This document shows, piece by piece, positions 1-9,258 of a stretch of 64,000 bases of DNA. Origin of the DNA: Lamellibrachia satsuma (Eukaryota > Annelida > Polychaeta > Sabellida > Siboglinidae); assembly GCA_033239005.1 (NCBI GenBank), contig BSQZ01000001.1:19715000-19778999 (forward strand), in the 5' to 3' direction. Position 1 is the first letter of the stretch. The number at the start of each line of letters is the position of its first letter. Under the pieces are notes generated by a model, which did no database searches, was not told where the DNA came from, and worked only from the letters and a program-made list of their open reading frames with translations. The position numbers and the translations under genes are program-made.

Positions 1-556
1 TCCTTTACTTCTCCTGGCATAGACACCAGGTAGAAGGTTACACATTTGCCCCCTATGTGAACATCCTTTACTTCTCCTGGCATAGACAGCAGGTAGAAAG
101 TTACACATTCACCTCCTATGTGAGCATCCTGTACTTCTCCTGGCATAGACACCAGGTAGAAGGTTACACATTCACCCCCTATGTGAACATCCTTTACTTC
201 CCCTGGCATAGACACCAGGTAGGTTACACATTCACCCCCTATGTGAGCATCCTTTACTTCCCCTGGCATAGACACCAGGTAGAAGGTTACACATTTGCCC
301 CCTATGTGAACATCCTTTACGTCTCCTGGCATAGACAGCAGGTAGAAAGTTACACATTCACCCCCTATGTGAACATCCTTTACTTCCCCTGGCATAGACA
401 CAAGGTAGGTTACACATTCACCCCCTATGTGAGCATCCTTTACTTCCCCTGGCATAGACACCAGGTAGAAGGTTACACATTTGCCCCCTATGTGAACATC
501 CTTTATTTCCCCTGGCATAGACACTAGGTAGAAGGTTACACATTCACCCCCTATGT
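1..556. repeat. Minisatellite, about nine units of 56-60 bp
   Basis: Head-to-tail copies of a unit containing ctcctggcatagacaccagg and ccccctatgtgaacatcc. Some units lack a 3-4 base piece after the caggtag. One strand stays open for 156 codons because unit lengths are close to multiples of three and the units carry no stop; the resulting peptide is a monotonous repeat with no recognised domain, so I treat it as non-coding. The array touches the window edge, so its full length is unknown. Confidence 0.9.
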
Positions 557-839
557 ATTTAACGAGGACATTTATGACATCACATATGTAGTACGTACCC
601 CCTGTGTATAAGCATGTATGTTAGGTAGCGCCATACTTCATATCTGCGTGATGGGTTGAAAATGAACGGTCCATAGAGCGGCACACCAGCATTGGCAGAG
701 ACAGGCTCCGCAGAGTCTTTCAAGTCAATGTAGTAGTAGATAAAAACAATCACCTGGATGAACCAATGTACACAACTGTATCACTTCTGGCTCCATTGCC
801 GTGTATGCATATTTACAGGTGTTCACAATATGTATATTA
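557..839. other. No gene seen
   Basis: AT-rich sequence between the minisatellite and the degenerate exon copies. It should be intron or downstream sequence of the minus-strand rhomboid gene. I see no exon, RNA gene or repeat in it. Confidence 0.5.
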
Positions 840-889
840 TTATGGATACTGGTTCAGCTGAAGAAAGTAATACTAATGACACACAGACA

Positions 890-1164
890 CACCTCAAATA
901 TACAGACAGTGATCATAAAGATAGGATGAAGATATGTTTCTACACACTTAAATCAATTATACTGAAGCCTCTGATGGTGATCATGAAGACAGCTGGATGT
1001 TTACAGTTGTAATACTTTACACATTTACCTCAACTATACTGACAGTGATCACGAAGAGAAGAGGAGGTTTACAGTTGTAGTGTTACTACACACTTATCTC
1101 AACTATGCTGATGACGAATGAATATAGGAGGATGTTTACAGTTGTAATGCTTCTACACACTTAC
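890..1164 (-). repeat. Tandem degenerate copies of the rhomboid exon 3' end
   Basis: Four head-to-tail units of about 65-70 bp lie immediately downstream (minus sense) of the exon at 1165-1335. Each carries versions of acaactgtaaac, a tgatcac core and a gttgag end followed by gtaa-like bases, which are the last ~55 bp and the splice donor of that exon. The unit at about 1020-1080 would still read much like the exon and keeps a gtaaat donor. The unit at about 1085-1150 has lost frame and its donor is changed to ataagt. It looks like local tandem duplication of an exon end. Confidence 0.75.
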
Positions 1165-1335
1165 CTCAACTAGACTGACAGTGATCATAAAGAGAGGCGG
1201 GGGTTTACAGTTGTAATGTTCCATGTAATCATCAACAAGATGGACAGGCACAACGGAGCTGATAGCCCCCCTCAGGGCACGGTTAAAGCGGGAGAGATGT
1301 TTTGGCTTAATTACACCTGGAGCTGTCTTTGTAAC
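1165..1335 (-). CDS. Rhomboid-related gene, pre-TM1/TM1 exon
   Basis: 57 codons, phase 0, with acceptor ttcatag|GTT and donor GAG|gtaagtgtg. The end reads YNCKPPPLFMITVSLVE, matching the conserved cysteine and proline run before the first transmembrane helix of rhomboid-related proteins. Its last ~55 bp and donor are repeated in tandem just downstream (890-1164). Confidence 0.65.
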
Positions 1336-4300
1336 CTATGAACATAAGACAAAGATGGTCTGTATTTAACTGTACACACAATGTACACAGTCAGACATAT
1401 CTGTCGAGAGTTTTGTGTGATGATATCTGGCAATAAATGCAATAACAGCATCATGAAGCAGAACAAGACTAATCTGTTTGAACATGCATCTTCTCTTTGT
1501 ATCACAGCTTCGTGCATTTAGACTAGTAGAGGACTCATGACACTTTACTTACCTTAATGACACAAACATCTTAGTATTCACTTTTAGCTATTAGCTTGTA
1601 TTTTAGCTAGAATTTTAATGTATTGTCAATATTCGTTAATGCATTAAACAACTAAATATGTTTGTTTATCTAAAATTTATTTATCAATGTGTTGGTATTG
1701 TAATTTGTCTCCTAATGGCCACAGCAGCCAGTTTTCATTTATGGCGAAGACATATGCATTATTATTATTAAAATTATTTGTCCAGGGATAACTAATATCT
1801 CAACAAACAATGTACAAATTTAGTGGCTCCATGCAACCAAATAAGGCAGAATTATTAACTGATCTGTGACAAAATGAGTGAGATTGCTGACTTATTTATT
1901 ATTTACTAATTTGGAAATTAAGTCTGTAAGTAAAATTCTGCTCCAAGCTGCCTAACTGTTTTCTGTATCATGCTTTACACAATTTAAAAGTATTTACAGA
2001 ACATAATTATAAAAAAATGCAAAAAAGTCAAAGTCAATCACAATTATTGTAAGAAACTAAATTTATGAAGTCTGTAAGTCCAAGCTGCCTAATTGTTTTT
2101 GATGTCTAGCTTAACACAATTTAATTCAAGTTAAGCCTTTCATTGGCTACTGTTTCAATATCGCCTATGACTGTTGGTCAAATTGAACTTTCCCGATTCC
2201 ACCAATACAATCGTAGCCACAAACTGGCCTCGCTAATTGGTTTCAGGGGGTTTTTACATGACCGATTCTTACACCGCAACACTGGGCAATTAATCGCTTG
2301 TGTAAACCAGCCTTTACTCACCAGGTAGATAAACTCCTCGTAGTCGAGTACGCCATCCTTGTCTTGGTCGGCGCGCTGCAGTAGGGCTGTGAGGCCTCCC
2401 CTAGGCAAGTCCTTCTGCAGGTTGTACTTCTCCAGCTGTTCTTGAAGCAGGTTCAAGGGGATGCCCCCAGTCTCCTCATGCTGTACAACCATACTACGGT
2501 CTTCACAAAAGCACATGCTGTAGCCCGGTTTGGGCAGATCAGATTTAAAACATTTTCACTGGCTCGACTTGTTTATTACTAGATCTATTTACATTAACAT
2601 CAAGGCCATATTTCCTACTGATGGTTTATCAGATCACCATTGTGTCATTATAGATTTCTTTTGATCCAACCTAAATCTACATTATGTAAGCTTGTTATTC
2701 AGTACCACGAAACATTAAGTAAACTCCTGGATAAACATGCCCCTAAACAAACTAAATGTCCAAGTTCACCCTCCATCGCCATGGAAATCGCTTGAAATTG
2801 TTGTAGCAAAACGTCGTCGTCGAAATCATTCTCCACTTGATAGGTCCCATTATACTAAGCAGCTGCAATCACATGATGTCAAAACAAAGTCCGGTTATTA
2901 TAAAAAAAATTATTTGAACAAATTCAGAAAACCCCCACCAGATGTGGAAATCCATAAACACAATTCTACATTGGCAGAAATTAAAAGAACTCTGTGAACA
3001 TTCTTCATTGGATATAATGTGTAGTTCTTTTTCAAAATACTTCACAGATAAGATTGCTCGCATTTGATCAAATTTTGTCATTAATGATAATGACTATGAT
3101 TTTTTTGAACCATCACTTTCTTAAAATACTCTACAGTTTTTCTCACCTACAACTAATAAAGAAGTTCTCAGTATCATTAAAAAAACTTGTAACAAATAAC
3201 TCCATTTCCAACACTTCTACTAAAAAGCTGTATCAATCAACTAATTTTTCCCATTACTACTATCATAAACCTTTCAATGCAGGGCGGAGTTGTTCCACCT
3301 GATTTCAAACAAGCTCTTGTAAATCTTCTTAATAAAAAACAAACTCTGTTTAAAAATGACCTAAAGAATTACTGTACTATCTCCAATCTTAGTTTTCTGT
3401 CAAAAGTATTGGAAAAAGTAGTTGCTAATCGGCTTCATGAACATATTTATGAATATCACTTATCAAATGATCTACAGTCTGCATATAAACGATTCCACTC
3501 TACCCAAACAGCTCTTCTCAAGATATACAATGATATAGTTGACAAAATGGACAATGGCAAAGTCACAGCACTCACTTTACTTGACCTCTCAGCTGCTTTC
3601 AATACGATTGTTCATTTAATCCTTTTACAATGCCTTCATCGACATTTTGGCATTTCTGGAACAGCTCTTCGGTGGTTCAAATCATATTTTTCAGACAGAC
3701 ACCAAAGCATTAACATATCTGGCACACTATCTTGCCCACAACACCTTCCACTCGTAGTGCCGCAAGGATCCGTCCTTGGCCCTGTTCTATTTAGCTTATA
3801 TACTACGTCTCTCAGCCAAATCATTTTTAATCATAATCTCAGTCATCACCTGTATGCTGATGACACACAGTTTACATATCACTTTCACAATCAAATACAC
3901 AAGAATCTGTTTCGACTTTAAGTGATTGTCTTACTGATATCTTGTTTTGGATGGAATCAAGTAAGCTAAAGCTTAATCCAGATAAAACAGACCTTACTAA
4001 TATTATTGGCACTAAGCAACAGGGAAATAGGGTTATCAGCCATTTTCCCGTTAAACTGCCTGGCAGTGATACATTCCCAGCAGATACTGTTTGTAATCTG
4101 TGTTGTCTTTCACAGTGACTTCACCTTTCACCAGCATATTTCTCAAGTATGTAAATCCTGTTTCCATCATGTACATGATCTCCATTGAATTCGGCGTCAC
4201 ATATCTATATCTACTGCTAAAACAATATCAACGGCATTAATTAGTAACCACCTTGACTATTGTAATTCACTACTAAATAACACTACTAAAAGAGACTTGG

Positions 4301-7300
4301 CTAAATTCTAACGAGTACAAAATTGTCTGGCACGTGTGGTACTCAGGGCGCCTCGGTTTTCACCACCACTATACTTAGGCAGTTACACCGGCTTCCTGTT
4401 ACTTATTAAATTAATTTTAAGCTGTCCACTCTTACATATCGTGCTCTATCTACACAACAACCACCCTACATGGCTAGTCTCCTGCATCTTTCAAATATCC
4501 TTATGCAGCTTAGATAATCAATTTCACAACTTACTGTGCCTAAAACAAAACTAACTTGGGCAAACGTGCTTTCTCTGTCACTGCGCCTAGGGTCTGGAAT
4601 GAACTCCCCATCACTTTGAAAACATCTGAAACTATAGCTATCTTCCAAAAAAACTCAAGACATATTTATTCCAAATTGCATTTCCACCATAAATCTTCTG
4701 TTGTGCCTCATTCTGATAATTACTTTTGCACGTCCCTGTTCACGATTATGCTTAATGATTCTGTTTTGTTGTGCCTCTGAGCTCAGGTTCCTGAGGATAT
4801 AGGCTCCATAGAAGTTAATTATTATTATCATTATGAATAGTCCTTCGAAAATTAAACATCTCTCCCCTGACAAAGTGAATATAAAATAAAATTCAAACAT
4901 CCTCTAGTATCCATTTATTTGGTGATCAAACAGTATCATTTCCTTAGAGAAGCATGCATATCGCTCAAAGATGGTATGGTAATTTTTAAGCCTAGTTTGA
5001 TCATATCAAATTTAAGACTTTCTTAAGACCTTTCTTTGAAAATGCCCACTTTAAGACCTTTTCATGACCTTAAAAATTCTCATTACAGTACAATAAAGAT
5101 AACATGCAACTCAAAGGAACAACCAGTACAGACAAGTAATACAACAAAATAATTCTTTAAGGTAACACTACGATTAATAAATAACTTAAATAAAAACCAA
5201 TATGCAGAGCCAAGTCAGCCCAATGTCATGGTTGAGTGCACTTGTTCTCATTTCACTTATCAGCTATTACTCCCAATTGTGCTTACAACTAAAATAATGT
5301 TAATGGAGTGCAGTCTTACCTGATCAAAAATTGGCTTGAATGTCTGCAAATAACAAACACATTGTTAAAAATTTAAATCTACACTGTATTCAGTTGTGAA
5401 TGTGAAATTCATCCACACAGTCATTAAACAGATATAACTCAATAAACTGCTATATTTGTGGGTCTTTAATATGCCATTTAATGCTATGCTTTCTTTGATG
5501 GGAAGAAGCCAGATGATGTGGACAGGTTACTGGATGTGGATGGAGGATGGCCAACTACAAAAGAAAGCAAAGGTGATGGAACAGCCAAGGCATGTGATGG
5601 TCCCAGTGATCATGATATGGGTCATTGGGTATGGTTGGCATGTGTTATGGTCCTGCGATTCGTTACTAACTGTCAAACTGGCAACTGACAATTTGGCATT
5701 TCAGCTAACACAATATTTGCTAAAGAAAGCCTAAAAGGCTACTTGAGCATACAACCAGGCACTGTTCTGATTGTGCATTCATAGTTGCTTTCAATAAAGC
5801 TTGCTGCGTTCTTTTGAAGTCTTCCAATCATGTTTGTGTGTTTATGCTCCTAGAAGACTGGTGTGTATTACACACTGGGTCTTACAAGAGATCAACATGC
5901 CATTTTAAACATCCCATATTTAAATAATCCAGCATGCATAATGAAAAATTTTTCAAGTCATAACTGCTTTCATGTGTATAAAGTCCTGTTCCCGGTAGAC
6001 ATTTGAATGACCAGAAGGGCTGTCATCTGGTGTTCTGTTGGGAAAGTGGACACTTGGCAGCTCTGTTTTGTCATTTAGACCTCAATTGAAGCTGAACTGA
6101 TGTGATGTATGTGATGTGATGTACGTGAACATTTCGGATATAGAATGAGTAAAGAATGTTGCTTTTCGGCATAAATAATTTAGGCCAAGCAAACGCGTGT
6201 GAGGAAGTGTAATTGAGAGGTATCTGCATGACTTATCATTCCTGCGGTAATAGTGTGGTGATGCGGAATGACATGGTCATGATCTACACTGTGAGCCCTC
6301 AATTGTGATGCCTCTGAAGCTTCCAAATAACATTGTGGCTGTCCGACGATAGGTGGGGGACACTACACAGAAATCGCGAACGAATTGTGTCTCTGACATT
6401 AGATAGATTTATGATAATTGTTGCTTTATGGAAAGTGAATTTGTTTATTTCTTGGCAACTAGTTGTAAGATCTGGTGGCCAGCACGATGCAACTGGTATT
6501 GGCACCGGTAAGGAATTGGTACCTATCAGAGCAGAACTAAAGGTATAGCGAGAATGGTATGATGCTAGGGGTTGATTCTGGCATTGAAATAAAATAGACA
6601 AGCAACTGTGAGCAATTTGATATACTATGTAAATAAAAAATTTACAGGAAAATGTTACTTCGAATACTTTTGTCGTTTTGTCTGCTGCTTGACTTGAAGT
6701 CTTAATTACAACAAATTACGTTCTGGCAACTGTCAACATCTATGAAATGTAGGGTTGAAAAAATTATGATTAAAAAAAAATTGGATTTAAAATATTAAAA
6801 TCAGATAAAAAAAGTTATTTAATTTTTTTAAATCTGGTATATAGACATTTATATAGATGTTTATATTTATAAACTCAAATGTGTTCTATTCAAATCGATT
6901 TGGGTACTTGTCTTAACAGAGGGTACAAGATTTTTGCTTATATAAAGACATTAGACAATGTCCACAACACAAGGCCTCACCCCCTGTAATTGCATAATCT
7001 GTCTTGGAGAGGAAAGCATGCTGTGTCTGTGGCTGTAGCAGTAATAATTATTGTTTGCTGAGAGGGTGGATTAGCACCTGTCCATGACTCTATGTACTCT
7101 ATGTGTCTCCAACCAGACTGCAAACTGGTACAGTATTAAACAATTGCCACCCAGACTCTCACTTGAGTCAACATACTGAACAACTAGCACAAGCTCTAAG
7201 TGGACTTTAACTGCTCAGGGCTTCTGACTTCTTCTTGAAGACAAGTTTGTGTGGCTTCACTGCATTCGGAAAGGGAATAGCTCAAACATACACAATGTCA

Positions 7301-7642
7301 TAAAATATTTGACTATCAGGCTATCTGCCGGTTACAATACAACTACACAAATGTGCGCACACTGTGGCGCTTTTGTATTAAAAAACATACAAAACTTTGT
7401 TGATCTCGATACTCGTAAACAATTATTTGTGTTAAATTCATATAAATCAGCGATTAAAAAATCATAAATCAATGATTTTTGAGTGATTTAAATCATGATT
7501 TAAATCAATGATTTCAATCAAATGATTTAAACCAAACAGCGGTTATACAACCCTGATAAAACGTCTAAATGTGCTTTCATACCTGATCAAGATGTCCTTT
7601 TAGGGGAATCTCAACTTCTTCAACCCGTGCCATGTTCGACAT
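1165..7642 (-). CDS. Rhomboid-related protein with EF-hand, 5' part (four exons)
   Basis: Four exons, all joined in phase 0, lie at 7583-7642, 5320-5343, 2322-2480 and 1165-1335, and the gene continues off the left edge. The joined product has a short N-terminus, an F-x-PIFDQ start of a first EF-hand, a canonical second EF-hand loop (DQDKDG then E at position 12) and then Y-N-C-K-PPP-LF at the approach to the first membrane helix. An N-terminal EF-hand region followed by a cysteine/triple-proline segment before TM1 is the layout of rhomboid-related (RHBDL, Drosophila rho-4-like) intramembrane serine proteases. The catalytic Ser/His helices would lie outside the window. A LINE sits inside the intron between the second and third exons. 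Gene family is inferred from these motifs; intron boundaries are seen directly. Confidence 0.7.
1336..2321. other. Intron of the rhomboid gene; no other feature
   Basis: AT-rich sequence between two in-phase exons. It contains two related stretches (ctccaagctgcctaa with surrounding aagtctgtaagt, near 1920 and 2070), a local duplication. No ORF or RNA gene is supported. Confidence 0.55.
2322..2480 (-). CDS. Rhomboid-related gene, EF-hand exon
   Basis: 53 codons in phase 0. The acceptor is at gtacag|CAT and the donor at CTG|gtgagtaaag. The translated segment contains an EF-hand with loop residues D-x-D-x-D-G and a closing glutamate (QRADQDKDGVLDYEEF), so calcium binding is expected. An alternative upstream acceptor near 2517 is possible but would put the exon in a different phase from its neighbour. 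Confidence 0.7.
2560..4860 (+). mobile_element. 5'-truncated LINE (CR1/L2-like), degenerate
   Basis: The element starts in the end of an endonuclease domain (an SDHHC block near 2630) and runs through the reverse transcriptase. The RT segment at 3277-3921 shows VPQGSVLGP followed later by the catalytic YADDTQ. The 3' part (about 4550-4680) encodes the typical LINE tail beginning GKRAFSVTAPRVWNELP. Frameshifts and stops near 3060, 3920 and 4190-4550 break the frame. The 3' end finishes in att/atc trinucleotide-like repeats around 4815-4840. It lies in the intron of the rhomboid gene, antisense to it. Confidence 0.8.
4861..5319. other. Intronic sequence; no gene seen
   Basis: AT-rich DNA within the rhomboid intron, downstream of the LINE. 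No ORF, RNA gene or clear repeat. Confidence 0.5.
5320..5343 (-). CDS. Rhomboid-related gene, 24-bp micro-exon
   Basis: Encodes TFKPIFDQ between a ttatttgcag acceptor and a CAG|gtaagactg donor. It is phase 0 at both ends, so it can join the first exon and the EF-hand exon without shifting frame. It supplies the start of the first EF-hand helix. Confidence 0.65.
5344..6740. other. Intronic sequence with an unassigned conserved-looking stretch
   Basis: A short open stretch near 5480-5650 reads GKKPDDVDRLLDVDGGW in one frame and may be a decayed transposon or exon piece, but I cannot assign it. The rest (to 6740) is AT-rich intron with no supported feature. Confidence 0.35.
6752..7557. mobile_element. 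Non-autonomous hAT-like element (MITE)
   Basis: Bounded by agggttg on the left and its complement caaccct on the right. The subterminal regions are rich in gatttaaatca-type palindromes (for example around 7470-7530) and AAAATTATGATT at the left. This organisation (CAGGGTTG-type ends with ATTTAAAT repeats) is common in hAT non-autonomous elements. I do not see a convincing 8-bp target duplication, and there is no coding sequence. Confidence 0.55.
7583..7642 (-). CDS. Rhomboid-related gene, first coding exon
   Basis: ATG at 7642 opens 20 codons (beginning MSNMARVEEVEIPLKG) that end at CAG followed by gtatgaaag, a good splice donor. The exon ends in phase 0. Confidence 0.65.
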
Positions 7643-8243
7643 TTAGGCGAAACAAATATTTAGAAGTATCAAACAAATGTTTTTAAACATTCCTGGAGGA
7701 AGCAAACGCCTTTTGGTCGATAATCTAGCCTCAATTATCCAGGCACAGTTATATGGCGCCACACCGATCTCTGTCGCACACAAGAGAGCCTAGTCTAGCG
7801 TCGATTAACAAAGATCCGTGACGAGGCGCCACCGTTTGTCGCACACACCATAGCAAATTATAGCGAGAGTGACAAAGTGAAAATGTCGTACTACTTACTT
7901 ATGTCTCCACTTAATGTGGTGACATGGTGATTTCCCTGCAGTGGTTTTGGTTCTTCATTGCAATTAGTAAATTTGTCCTGCTGAGGTCCGTGTCGTTTTC
8001 TATTATGTTTTGCAGAGTTGTTGTTGGTTTGCCTCTTCTACGACGGCCATCGGGCTTTCACAATTTTAGATCTGAATATCATGATAGCACTCTTTTTTGC
8101 ATTATATTTAACATCGTGACTTCTTCCAAATTTGTCACATTCATACAATAATTGAAATAATCCATGGTGATATCAATATTAAATCATCAGCATACATAGA
8201 ATATACATTCTATTACAGCTTAAGGGGTCATCTCAGAACATCG
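7643..8243. other. Upstream region of the rhomboid gene
   Basis: Contains a block (about 7725-7850) with cctcaattatccaggc and ggcgccaccgtttgtcgca that recurs, diverged, at about 53580-53625. No gene is visible; the promoter of the rhomboid gene should lie here. Confidence 0.45.
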
Positions 8244-8603
8244 ATGTCGGATATTAGACGAAATTACTTTCGTTTGGAGGGGGGGATTGGGAGGCAGTTT
8301 CGTTTGTCGTCGGACATCGCTATTTTACGCTTCGGACTGTCGCGCCCCCTTACCTTGATCGTGCACACGGAAAAAATGATCGCACCATCGTTTTACGCTC
8401 ATACAAAAATGGCGACACCGAAGAAACTGCTTCATCAACCTACAATTTTTGGATCACCAAAAGTTACGTATATCTTCAAAAATCCATCTTCAGAATATGA
8501 AAAGAATGTCAACAAAGAGCGGGAGAAAAACATTATAGAGAATTTGGGGTTGAACAAGAACGAAATATGCAAAAAAAACCTCGAGCTATTTACGGGACAC
8601 TGA
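8244..8603 (+). CDS. Unrecognised ORF, possibly a first exon
   Basis: 119-codon open frame. An internal ATG at 8409 in an aaATGGcg context starts a more protein-like stretch (MATPKKLLHQPTIFGSPKV, then lysine- and glutamate-rich). I do not recognise any family. It lies between the rhomboid and TLR genes, upstream of and divergent from the rhomboid gene. It could be the first exon of an unseen gene or chance. Confidence 0.25.
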   Translation: MSDIRRNYFRLEGGIGRQFRLSSDIAILRFGLSRPLTLIVHTEKMIAPSFYAHTKMATPKKLLHQPTIFGSPKVTYIFKNPSSEYEKNVNKEREKNIIENLGLNKNEICKKNLELFTGH

Positions 8604-9258
8604 AGTCAAAACCTGAAGCGATCACAGATTAGAGCCCAAAATGTTTTCAAAAAAGATTTATATAGTTTGTAATATTATTGTTATTCAAATTTAATGCAAA
8701 TAGACAAATGGTAACGTGTGAATCGACGTATATCGACCGATATTTTTAATATATTGATATAATATCAATGTTTACAAACTTTCATCTGAGGGGTGGGGGA
8801 CTGAGGCCAGATAAAAGTTATTTAATCTGTGGTAGGACATTGATGCTGCCGATCTATTTACTAAGAATTCAGTTGCCAACAACTTACCATAAATAAGGCA
8901 AATGGCACGGTAATGGAAGTTCACAACGCATCTAAAAAATGCATTTCAATGCAATCGTTTGCAAAGGCGGAGCGTGGCGTTGACCCCTCCCCTCCTCACC
9001 CCGGGGTCAAGGAGAAAGAGAGACGAGGCGGGCGTTGTGTTGTGTAAAACTTGTATGCGGCGTTGGCTGTTGCCCTGTTTATTAATCTAACTTTGTTTGC
9101 ATTTATACATCGTGTCTTCGTTGCCGTTATATCATACGAGCAGACGTATAGTTGAAAAACTCCAGCTACACAAATGGTTTAATTTTCCTCTTGCCTTCTG
9201 GACGCAGATGCTTTGGAATGCAATGTTGTTAAACACAAAACATATGACAAACGACACA
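8604..9258. other. 3' flank of the TLR gene; no gene seen
   Basis: AT-rich at left, then a short GC-rich patch (about 8960-9050) with cccctcccctcctcacccc. No supported feature. Confidence 0.45.

Noticed and set aside
57..527. 156-codon ORF in the left minisatellite
   Set aside because: It is a pure product of a tandem repeat with unit length near a multiple of three; no start context, domain or splice signals.
758..1012. 84-codon plus-strand ORF
   Set aside because: Antisense to the degenerate exon copies of the rhomboid gene; no independent support.
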